A DNA stretch of 28,231 nucleotides from CAYLJO01 sp964383905 (GTDB lineage: Bacteria > Acidobacteriota > Blastocatellia > Pyrinomonadales > Pyrinomonadaceae): positions 1-28,231 of the forward strand of contig CAYLJO010000062.1 of NCBI GenBank assembly GCA_964383905.1, given 5' to 3'. Positions 16,711 to 23,965 of this stretch are shown piece by piece. A program made the position numbers and the translations under genes. The notes under the pieces were generated by a model, which was not told the DNA's origin, searched no databases, and saw only the letters and a program-made list of their open reading frames with translations. Positions within the stretch are counted from its first letter, which is position 1, and the number at the start of each line of letters is the position of its first letter.

Positions 16711-17211
16711 CTAGACACGTCCGGACCAGAATAGCTTAACGCCGGTCAGCGCCAGCAGTGATACGACCGCATGGATCGCTATCCCAACTCCCACTCCCGA
16801 CAAGTATCTTCCTGTGTGCATGCTCCCTATTAAATGAAGCAGCGTGACAGACCCGAGCGGTATCCAGAGCAGCATTCCGGTGATGAGCCCCGGATTGTAC
16901 GCGCCCGTCACCGCTGTGTTGATCGTGTGCGACAATCCGTTGACCAGGACGACAGTGCCCAGACAGACCAATAATAGCTCCGGACACCCGAGTCTCTGTG
17001 CTAGGAGGACGCCCGCCACCATTAGCGTCAGACCGATACCTGTCAGCACCAGGAACCTCCGGGGTGGGAGATCGACCCCTCTTTCCCTTGAGAGGTATTG
17101 GGAATATCCCTCGCCCCCGCAGTATTCCTCCACGATGTGTGCCAGAAAAGTGACGGGGAACAGCCATACCCAGACCGCCTCCGACGCGCCAAGGTGAAAT
17201 TCGTTTAACAT
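16711..17211 (-). CDS. HXXEE-motif integral membrane protein
   Basis: A 166-residue membrane protein of the HXXEE family, whose function is unknown. The naming motif is H25-I-V-E28-E29 (FLAHIVEEYCGG). Further conserved-type histidines are in GLSHTINTA and LLHLIGS. About four or five hydrophobic helices span residues 13-28, 54-70, 78-96, 108-130 and 138-155. His and Glu residues inside or beside membrane helices suggest a metal site, which is a guess from the motif alone. The ATG at 17211 has no clear Shine-Dalgarno. The gene is flanked by non-coding DNA on the left and by a 562-base gap before the divergent M48 gene, so it is probably transcribed alone or with the small membrane ORF downstream. 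Confidence 0.85.
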   Translation of the reverse strand: MLNEFHLGASEAVWVWLFPVTFLAHIVEEYCGGEGYSQYLSRERGVDLPPRRFLVLTGIGLTLMVAGVLLAQRLGCPELLLVCLGTVVLVNGLSHTINTAVTGAYNPGLITGMLLWIPLGSVTLLHLIGSMHTGRYLSGVGVGIAIHAVVSLLALTGVKLFWSGRV

Positions 17212-17773
17212 CTACAGAAACTTTACAGAGCAATCTTCTTGCAGGAAGTTGTGCCGGCGCTTTCTCGTCACGTGACCGGCATAGCATTTTATTTGTGATT
17301 CCGAATGTGGCATGACCAAGTTCAACTTCGGCGGCCCCGCTTCCCTGCTGGTGCGGCCAGGAAAGCTATCGCCTATTGTTGAATCCGCGCGATCAATTTT
17401 CAATAAGCGGCGTTAATTACCCGGCGAGCGGGTCAAAACGAACGTCGAGTGGAGAAATTGAGCATGATGACGCAGCGCTTGTATTGGCATACGGCGCCGC
17501 TGATCGCGGCGAGGCATTCTCCATTCTTTCGTTTGCCAGGGCAACCGTTCATCATTGATTAATAACAGTTTATTGAAAAGTGGTGTCACGACCCTCACCT
17601 TTCGCTTAGTATCAAAAGGTTGGAAAACTTCAGAAGTCGCCCGGACGGCTGCCCCGCGCACTATCATTGTTGGTGCAGGCGCATGTTTTCTCCGGCCGGC
17701 CGGTCAAAAGGAGGCAGTCAACCGGTTGGCTCTCACGAGGGGAGGCCCTTAGGGCGTCCCCGGAAAGCTTGAT
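17212..17773. other. long divergent intergenic region
   Basis: 562 bases between the HXXEE gene (left) and the M48 gene (right) must hold both promoters. I could not find a clear -35/-10 pair. Short open frames on both strands lack motifs and ribosome binding sites. The only clear structure is the hairpin at 17739-17761. Confidence 0.5.
17739..17761 (+). promoter_or_regulatory. leader hairpin touching the M48 ribosome binding site
   Basis: GGGGA-G-GCCC and GGGC-G-TCCCC pair with one G-G mismatch around loop TTA. The stem ends directly before GGAAAG (17762-17767), the ribosome binding site of the ATG at 17774. It could influence translation of the protease or simply keep the site open. Confidence 0.4.
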
Positions 17774-18976
17774 ATGTTGACCCACTTTTACCGTTTTGCC
17801 GCTTCCCTTGCCCTCGCCTCCACTCTTTTTATCAGCGTCATGGCGCTGCCCTTACAGCAGCCGCCGGATCAACCGCAGACCCAAACTCAAGACGGGTCAG
17901 AGCAGAAGCGGTCGAGCAAGGGGTCTGCTCCAATCGGCAACCATACCTCCTCCCGTCCACTTGACGTCAACGAAGACCCGGCCATGATCGGGAAGCGCAA
18001 GATCCCCTCCGGCCTCATCGCCAAGATGAGCATGTCGATTGAGAAGGAGGTCGCGCTGGGCCGTCAACTCGCCGCCGAAGTCGACAGGCAGGCCAAATTC
18101 GTGGACGACCCCGTCATCACAGAGTACGTCAACCGCGTCGCCCAGAACCTGGTGCTCCACTCCGACGCCAAAGTCCCCTTCACCGTTAAGGTGATAGACT
18201 CGGACGAGGTTAATGCGTTCGCCCTGCCCGGGGGATTCTTCTACGTCAACAAGGGTCTGATTCTGGCGGCCGACAACGAAGCGGAGCTGGCCGGCGTCAT
18301 GGCCCATGAGATCAGCCACGTCATCGCGCGCCACGCGGTCAGGAACCAGACCAAGGCCGAGGTGATGCAAATCGGAGCGATCGCCGGGACGATTCTGACC
18401 GGCGGAGTGCTCGGCAACATCATTTACAACACGGCGGGGCTGGGGATGGCGGTCGGCTATATGAAGTTTAGTCGGAACGCAGAGGCGGAAGCGGACCGGC
18501 TCGGCGTCCAGTACCTTTACGCCTCGGGCTACGACCCGACGGCGCTGGCGACGATGTTTGAGAAGCTGGAGGCGAAGAACAAGAAGAAGCCGGGTACGAT
18601 CTCCAAGCTATTTGCGGATCACCCGGCGCCGGCAGACCGGCGTGCCGCATCGTTGGCGCTTGTTGCGCGCTTTCCCGAGCGTGAAGAGTACATCCTTAAC
18701 ACCTCCGAGTTCCAGCGCGTCAAAGGGCGCCTGCTGAGGCTCTCAAATGCGCGCGCCACGACCGCGGGTAATATCGCCGCCGGTGATAACGGTGCGCCTG
18801 GACGACCCACCCTGAAACGGCGTCAACCCACGCCCGATGATTCCAGTTCCACGTCTGACAATGGGAGCGGTCAGGTGCCTTCCGACCCGAAGTCACCTGA
18901 ACCGCCCAAGCTCAAGCGTCGCGAGGCCCCGAATTCACCCGCTTCGTCTCAACCGGATCCGGAGAATCATCCCTAG
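17774..18976 (+). CDS. secreted M48-family metalloprotease
   Basis: A zinc protease of the M48 family, in which periplasmic members such as BepA/LoiP handle outer-membrane protein quality control. The 400-residue product has a signal peptide (about 1-27). A Gln/Pro/Ser-rich linker follows (28-65). The protease domain (about 85-310) has the zinc motif H178-E-I-S-H182 (VMAHEISHVIARHA) and the third ligand in NAEAEADRLG (E237 or E239). Family landmarks NAFALPGGFFYVNKGLI and DHPAPADRR are present. The last 85 residues are Pro/Ser/Lys-rich and probably disordered, and there is no TPR domain, unlike BepA. GGAAAG six bases before the ATG supports the start. The secreted unknown starts 96 bases after the stop, on the same strand. 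Confidence 0.95.
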   Translation: MLTHFYRFAASLALASTLFISVMALPLQQPPDQPQTQTQDGSEQKRSSKGSAPIGNHTSSRPLDVNEDPAMIGKRKIPSGLIAKMSMSIEKEVALGRQLAAEVDRQAKFVDDPVITEYVNRVAQNLVLHSDAKVPFTVKVIDSDEVNAFALPGGFFYVNKGLILAADNEAELAGVMAHEISHVIARHAVRNQTKAEVMQIGAIAGTILTGGVLGNIIYNTAGLGMAVGYMKFSRNAEAEADRLGVQYLYASGYDPTALATMFEKLEAKNKKKPGTISKLFADHPAPADRRAASLALVARFPEREEYILNTSEFQRVKGRLLRLSNARATTAGNIAAGDNGAPGRPTLKRRQPTPDDSSSTSDNGSGQVPSDPKSPEPPKLKRREAPNSPASSQPDPENHP

Positions 18977-19072
18977 GGGTGTTAAGCCTTAACTCCGGCC
19001 TGACAAAACACCGCCCGTCACGCAATTTACTGGCCGATGTCGTGTGCTTGAGGAGGGATCATAACCCATCTG

Positions 19073-19567
19073 ATGTTAATAAGGGCCCTGGTCATCACTC
19101 TCATCGCGGGGGCGCTTAATTGTGCAATTTGTCGCGCTCAACCAGCCGTCCCGGCTGATAAATCTTATGAGTTGCGCGTCTACTTGGGCGGTATTCCGCC
19201 GCAACCCGATCAAGAGCCCCAGATAAAAACAGGGATTAAAATCGGAAAGTTGTTCTTCGCAAGAAGCGATGGCCAGCTGAATGGGTTACCGGATTCCAGG
19301 CGCGCCGTGCCGGTTGATAGGGCATTGTATATTGCCTCGGGCGTGTTGCACGTCACCCGGGAGGGAGAGCTCTTGCTCGAACACACCTGCCTGGTGTGGT
19401 GGTCGGCTTCCGGTAATTTCAGTTACGGCGGTGAGCGGACGCCGCTGGTGTTAAACCAGCCCCACTCGGAATTCTCTTCCGACGGGTTCATTCCTGGTTA
19501 CACCCTTCTCCTTTCGAAGGTCTCAGAAGGCAAGGGGTCACGGGCCCACGCGACACACCATCGATGA
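19073..19567 (+). CDS. secreted protein of unknown function
   Basis: I do not recognise this family. The 164-residue product starts with a clear signal peptide (hydrophobic residues 5-18; cut probably after CRA22), so the mature part should be periplasmic or extracellular. The rest looks beta-rich, with segments such as KSYELRVYLGG, IKIGKLFFARSDGQ and ELLLEHTCLVWWSASG. No catalytic motif is seen. A strong AGGAGGG lies at 19051-19057, 15 bases before the ATG; that is longer than ideal, but no nearer standard start codon exists. It follows the M48 gene by 96 bases in the same direction and may share its transcript. Confidence 0.7.
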   Translation: MLIRALVITLIAGALNCAICRAQPAVPADKSYELRVYLGGIPPQPDQEPQIKTGIKIGKLFFARSDGQLNGLPDSRRAVPVDRALYIASGVLHVTREGELLLEHTCLVWWSASGNFSYGGERTPLVLNQPHSEFSSDGFIPGYTLLLSKVSEGKGSRAHATHHR

Positions 19568-19686
19568 ACGGCAATCCGGATCACCATGACTGATGGCCAG
19601 CAGGGGGTGACGTCAACGAAGAATAGGTTCGCTCCCGTCTCACACCGCCCGCACGGTTACCTCTTTCTAAGCCAATAGTTCGGTGC

Positions 19687-19715
19687 TGAACATTCCACGA
19701 AAATTCGTGTATCAT
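19687..19715 (+). promoter_or_regulatory. candidate promoter with palindromic operator, BNR gene
   Basis: TGAACA (19687-19692) and TATCAT (19710-19715) are spaced by 17 bases; they match the -35 and -10 consensus at 4/6 and 5/6. The spacer carries the inverted repeat CACGAA-AA-TTCGTG (19696-19709), a natural place for a repressor. Transcription near 19722 gives a leader of about 124 bases before the ATG at 19846. Confidence 0.5.
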
Positions 19716-19845
19716 CTTTCGACGCTTGATCAAAGAGTGCAGCAGGCCGGCCCGAGCTATCGGCACTGATAGCTTGTGCTGCGAATGGCGTCGGTTTTGG
19801 CTATCTTCATCAACAGCTAATCTTTTCCACCGCCTATTAACGATA

Positions 19846-22800
19846 ATGATGACCCATTCACGGTTATTCTTGATGAGAGCATTGCTCTTGATGGCTATGT
19901 TTACGCCCCTCTGCGCGCAGGAGGGCCGGAGGGGCACGCCTACCATTCCGGAGAGACTGTACTCCGCGATGAAGTGGCGGCTGATCGGGCCATTTCGCGG
20001 GGGCCGCGTCCTGGCAGTCAGTGGCGTGCGCGGCCAGCCCGAAACCTTCTATTTCGGGGCCGTCGCCGGCGGGGTCTGGAAGACGACCGACGCGGGCCGC
20101 GTCTGGACGCCGATTTTCGACGATCAGCCGATCGCCTCGATCGGGGCACTCGCGCTCGCACCCTCGAATCCCGATACTATTTACGTCGGGACGGGCGAGG
20201 CCGACATGCGTTCGGACATCTCCTTCGGCGACGGCCTTTATAAATCGACCGACGCGGGCAAGTCATGGGCATACACGGGTCTGCGCGAGACTCGACAGAT
20301 CGGTCGCGTCCTCGTCGATCCTCACGACCCGGACATCGTCCTGGTGGCGGCTCTCGGTCACGGCTTTGGACCGAACCCTGAGCGGGGCGTCTTTCGCTCA
20401 ACCGATGGCGGTAAGAGTTGGAACAAGGTGCTCTACAAAGACGAGAACACCGGCGCCATCGACCTCAGCATCGACCCCGACAATGCACAGACGGTCTACG
20501 CGGCGCTCTGGAACGCGCGGCGCGTGGCCTGGAGCGCCTATGCGCCGGTCAGCGGGCCGGGCGGCGGGCTCTATAAATCCACGGACGGCGGCCGGACCTG
20601 GAAGGAGCTGACGGGCCATGGCCTCCCCGGAGGTCGGTTAGGCCGCATCGGTGTCGCCGTTGCCGCAGGCCAGGGAGGCAAACGGGTGTACGCCCTGATA
20701 GACGCCGAACGAGGCGGTTTATACAGGTCTGATGACGCGGGAGAGAGTTGGCGTCTGGTGGGAACCGATCCGCGGATCGAGAGCCGCGCCTGGTACTTCA
20801 GCGGTATCACGATCGACCCCCGCAACCCCGACATCGTGTATGTCGCGAACGTCTCCCTCTATCGCTCGACCGATGGGGGGCAGACCTTCCAGGCCATCAA
20901 AGGGGCGCCGGGCGGCGACGACTATCACTGCTTGTGGATCGACCCCGATAACCCGCGGCGGATGGTTCTCGGAAGCGATCAGGGCGCCATCGTCAGCGTC
21001 GATAATGCGAAGACCTGGAGCAGTTGGTACAACCAGCCGACCGCACAGTTCTATCACGTGACGGTCGATAACCAGTTCCCCTACTTCGTCTACGGGGCGC
21101 AACAGGACAGCGGCACGGCGGCGGTCGCCAGCCGCAGCGATTACGGCCAGATCACCTTTCGCGACTGGCATCCGATCGGCGCGGGCGAGAGCGGAGCTAT
21201 CCTGCCCGACCAGACGGACCCGGGGATCGTGTATGGCGGGAGCACCGGCGGAGAGTTATACCGCTTCACGAAGCGGACGGGCCAGGTGCAGGATATTACG
21301 CCCACGCTTAACTCTGTCACATCCGAAGTGAAATACCGCTACCCATGGACGGCGGCCCTCGCGATGTCGCCGCATCCTCCCCATACGCTTTATCAAGGGT
21401 CGCAATTTCTCTTCCAGACCACCGACGGGGGCGGGAGTTGGACGACCATCAGCCCCGACCTCACCCTGCGCATCAAGAATGGCTCGAACGGGAACGGCGA
21501 TGAGGGTAAAGCCGTGATCTACACCATCGCGCCGTCGCCTGTCAGCCGAGGGCAGATCTGGATCGGCACCGACAACGGCCTCATCCAGCTTACGCGAGAC
21601 GAGGGGAAGACCTGGCAGGAAGTCACGCCGGAGGGCCTGCCCGAGTGGAGTATGGTCAGCCAGATCGAGGCTTCTACGTTCGATGCGGGCACGGCCTATA
21701 CGGCCATCGACCGCCATCAGAAGGACGATCTCAAGCCCTACATCTACCGCACGCGCGATTATGGCAAGACCTGGGCGAAGATCACTGACGGTATTAAGGA
21801 ACCGGCCTACGTCCACGTGGTGCGGCAAGACCCGGTGCGCAAGGGGCTCCTCTTTGCGGGGACCGAAACAGGCGTTTATGTTTCTTTCGATGATGGTGAC
21901 CACTGGCAGTCATTGCAGCTCAACCTGCCGGTGACTTCAATCCGCGATCTCGTTATCAAAGAGAATGATCTGGTTGTCGCAACGCACGGGCGATCCTTCT
22001 GGATCCTGGATGACATCTCGCCCTTACGGCAGATTGACGCCCGAACAGCCTTTGACCCCGTTCACCTCTTTAGGCCTGCTCCTGCCATTCGCTTGCGGAA
22101 GAACGAGAACAGGGATACGCCTCTGCCGCCGGAGACGCCCGCCGGAACCAACCCGCCCGCCGGCGCCATCATTGATTACATATTGCAATCGGTACCCGCA
22201 GAAGGTCTGACGCTCGAAATCCTCGACAGCCAGGGAAGTCTCGTCCGGAAATTTTCGAGCACAACCGAGGTCGGTAAGGTGGAAGAGGTCGAGAGTTTCC
22301 CGACCTACTGGCTGCGCCCGCCGCCGCCGCTGCCGAGGCATGCCGGAATGAACCGGTTCGTCTGGGACCTCCGGTATCCAAGACCGCCCGCCCTGCGCTA
22401 CGAATACAGTATCGCCGCCGTCTACGGCGAGGACACGCCGTCCAAGCCCGAGGGGCCGCTGGCGCCGCCCGGCACCTACCGGGTGAAGCTGACCGTGGGC
22501 GGTCGAAGTTACACCGCACCGCTCGAGGTTAAGGTTGACCCGCGAATCCATGTGGAGCCTGAAGTACTGGAGCGACAACTCTCTTTGGAGATGAGGATCG
22601 AAGACGCGATGGCGCGCAGTTACGATGCGGTGCAGGAGGTTAGGGACCTGCGCCGTCAGCTTAAGGAACTTCAGTCGCGTTTGACAAACGGGCCGAATGG
22701 TCAAGAGATCGCGGACGCCGCGAAGGCGCTCGACCAGAAAGCCGCCATCCTGGAGGGCAAGGGTGTCCCCTGGCCACAAGAGGAGCCTGTGAGCGTGTCG

Positions 22801-23046
22801 AGCTTGAACCGCGGCCTTGCCCGCCTGCTGACCATTGTCGACGGGGCTGATACGGCCCCGACCGCGCAGGCCGAGGCGGCGTCCGAGGAATATCGCCGGG
22901 CGCTGGACCGGCAGCTTGGGATGTGGGCTGAGCTTAAAAGCAGAGATATCGCGGCATTAAATGAAATGTTGCGGCAGCGCCAACTTCCTGTTATTACGGT
23001 GACCGGCACGCCTCGGCCTGCCGCCGGTGCCCCGGTGAAAGACTGA
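19846..23046 (+). CDS. large secreted sortilin/BNR-repeat protein
   Basis: A secreted beta-propeller protein of about 1066 residues, of the kind annotated in acidobacteria as sortilin-like or glycosyl-hydrolase BNR-repeat protein; no enzyme activity is established. A signal peptide (about 1-25) is followed by two stacked propellers (about 40-740) with at least eight Asp boxes, e.g. YKSTDAGKSW, FRSTDGGKSW, YKSTDGGRTW, YRSDDAGESW, YRSTDGGQTF, FQTTDGGGSW, YRTRDYGKTW. Then comes a FlgD/Ig-like region (about 820-930) with NRFVWDLRYP and PPGTYRVKL, and a helical coiled-coil tail with a basic, Gln-rich stretch (about 940-1045). The frame is open from 19726, but that part lies in the predicted leader; ATG 19846 or 19849 directly precedes the signal peptide. 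No Shine-Dalgarno is visible. Propeller ligand unknown. Confidence 0.92.
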   Translation: MMTHSRLFLMRALLLMAMFTPLCAQEGRRGTPTIPERLYSAMKWRLIGPFRGGRVLAVSGVRGQPETFYFGAVAGGVWKTTDAGRVWTPIFDDQPIASIGALALAPSNPDTIYVGTGEADMRSDISFGDGLYKSTDAGKSWAYTGLRETRQIGRVLVDPHDPDIVLVAALGHGFGPNPERGVFRSTDGGKSWNKVLYKDENTGAIDLSIDPDNAQTVYAALWNARRVAWSAYAPVSGPGGGLYKSTDGGRTWKELTGHGLPGGRLGRIGVAVAAGQGGKRVYALIDAERGGLYRSDDAGESWRLVGTDPRIESRAWYFSGITIDPRNPDIVYVANVSLYRSTDGGQTFQAIKGAPGGDDYHCLWIDPDNPRRMVLGSDQGAIVSVDNAKTWSSWYNQPTAQFYHVTVDNQFPYFVYGAQQDSGTAAVASRSDYGQITFRDWHPIGAGESGAILPDQTDPGIVYGGSTGGELYRFTKRTGQVQDITPTLNSVTSEVKYRYPWTAALAMSPHPPHTLYQGSQFLFQTTDGGGSWTTISPDLTLRIKNGSNGNGDEGKAVIYTIAPSPVSRGQIWIGTDNGLIQLTRDEGKTWQEVTPEGLPEWSMVSQIEASTFDAGTAYTAIDRHQKDDLKPYIYRTRDYGKTWAKITDGIKEPAYVHVVRQDPVRKGLLFAGTETGVYVSFDDGDHWQSLQLNLPVTSIRDLVIKENDLVVATHGRSFWILDDISPLRQIDARTAFDPVHLFRPAPAIRLRKNENRDTPLPPETPAGTNPPAGAIIDYILQSVPAEGLTLEILDSQGSLVRKFSSTTEVGKVEEVESFPTYWLRPPPPLPRHAGMNRFVWDLRYPRPPALRYEYSIAAVYGEDTPSKPEGPLAPPGTYRVKLTVGGRSYTAPLEVKVDPRIHVEPEVLERQLSLEMRIEDAMARSYDAVQEVRDLRRQLKELQSRLTNGPNGQEIADAAKALDQKAAILEGKGVPWPQEEPVSVSSLNRGLARLLTIVDGADTAPTAQAEAASEEYRRALDRQLGMWAELKSRDIAALNEMLRQRQLPVITVTGTPRPAAGAPVKD

Positions 23047-23191
23047 GCCGCCTGGCGGCGGGAACAGGTAACTAGTCGCAAATCGAGCTTGGCCCTGTAA
23101 AATGATACCGCGTCATTCTCCATTTAACACCATACACTCGTCCGATTTACGACCATTCATTAGTTGCCGACATCCACTCATTAAAAAGTTG

Positions 23192-23237
23192 TCGCGCGCT
23201 TGGCGCGATTGACATAGTTTGATCTCCTCTGGAATTT
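23192..23237 (+). promoter_or_regulatory. dyad abutting a TTGACA box before merC
   Basis: TCGCGC (23192-23197) and GCGCGA (23203-23208) form a perfect 6-base dyad that ends exactly where TTGACA (23209-23214) begins. Seventeen bases further is GAATTT (23232-23237), a poor -10. A regulated promoter is plausible but the -10 is weak. Confidence 0.35.
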
Positions 23238-23253
23238 ACCTCTCTGGAGACGT

Positions 23254-23337
23254 GGCGACCGCTTCGTTAAATAGACCAAGCAGAGCAAGGCCTGCGCGAC
23301 CCGTTTTCACACGGGCCTGACCGTTAAAGCGGTCGCC
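23254..23337 (+). ncRNA. structured leader RNA candidate of merC
   Basis: A perfect 11-base stem, GGCGACCGCTT (23254-23264) with AAGCGGTCGCC (23327-23337), closes a 62-base region. Inside is a hairpin CCCGT/ACGGG (23300-23304 with 23311-23315) extended by AGG/CCT (23288-23290 with 23316-23318). GTTAAA/GTTAA copies flank the closed region on both sides. This is the shape of a riboswitch aptamer or attenuator, 51 bases before the GTG start. It does not match a riboswitch class I know. Confidence 0.5.
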
Positions 23338-23388
23338 TTGTGTTTGCGATTAAGAAAAATATTCGGTTAGAAGGAGAACAGACCAGCG

Positions 23389-23802
23389 GTGTTAAGAATT
23401 CGGTCCTTGACGACTGATCAGACGCTTGATCGCCTTGGCGTCGTAGCCTCATCCGGCTGCGCCATACACTGTGCGCTCAGCCCTTTTATGATTAGCCTAC
23501 TACCGTTTATTGGCTTGAGCTTTCTGGCTGACAGGCGCGCCGAATGGGTATTCGTCGCCCTTTCTGCCGGCCTGGGAGTGCTCAGCCTGCTGCCCAGTTA
23601 CTACCGCCATCACAGGCGAGCGCGGCCCGTGGTGTTTTTCGGTGCAGGTATGTCTTTGATCTTTGTGGCGCGCTGTCTATTGGGAAACAGTTTTCAGGTC
23701 GAAACATCCATCGTGGTTATTGGAGCGCTGTTCGTTGCCACCGCACACTTTATTAATCTCAAGTTGTGCCGCGCCTGTTTCGCGTGCAACGCCAACCGAT
23801 GA
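23389..23802 (+). CDS. MerC-domain membrane protein
   Basis: A 137-residue inner-membrane protein of the MerC family, known from mercury uptake by mer operons but also common as an uncharacterised metal-related protein. The family's first cysteine pair is present (SSGCAIHCALSP, C24 and C28) and a second group sits at the C-terminus (LCRACFACN, C127, C130, C133). Hydrophobic helices are at about 28-46, 52-69, 79-95 and 104-122, the four expected. The start is GTG at 23389, with AAGGAG 12 bases before it. No merA, merP, merT or merR gene is nearby, so mercury resistance should not be assumed; handling of another thiophilic metal is equally possible. The long structured leader upstream suggests regulation in cis. 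Confidence 0.9.
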   Translation: MLRIRSLTTDQTLDRLGVVASSGCAIHCALSPFMISLLPFIGLSFLADRRAEWVFVALSAGLGVLSLLPSYYRHHRRARPVVFFGAGMSLIFVARCLLGNSFQVETSIVVIGALFVATAHFINLKLCRACFACNANR

Positions 23803-23965
23803 TACTTCAACCGCAATAAAATCAGATTGGGGGTCGCGCTAACGGCCTGGCTGATTCGTTCGAAGAAAGAGGTGCGCCCGGACTCTTCCGCTTGCGCCGG
23901 ATGATTTTCACCGGGCTTTCAGATTTTGAACACATAGCCTGAGCGGCTAATCAACAGCACAATCC

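Larger units (their letters stand above)
23047..23388. other. regulatory region and leader of the MerC gene
   Basis: 342 non-coding bases. Directly after the BNR stop is a short hairpin, GCCGC-ctg-GCGGC (23047-23059). The rest holds a dyad, a possible promoter and the structured leader listed separately. No gene is seen. Confidence 0.6.

Noticed and set aside
17376..17667. Two overlapping short frames on opposite strands in the divergent gap.
   Set aside because: Neither has a ribosome binding site, hydrophobic pattern or motif, and they are complementary to each other.
18976..19020. GTTAAG-C-CTTAAC dyad and GGTGTT/AACACC arms after the M48 stop.
   Set aside because: Short, without a T-run; could be a weak terminator but not distinguishable from chance.
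19581..19946. A 121-codon minus-strand frame across the BNR gene start.
   Set aside because: It runs antisense through the predicted BNR promoter, leader and signal peptide and has no recognisable features.
23389..23802. A mercury-resistance operon around merC.
   Set aside because: No merA, merP, merT, merR or similar gene is present next to it; only the MerC-domain gene is supported.
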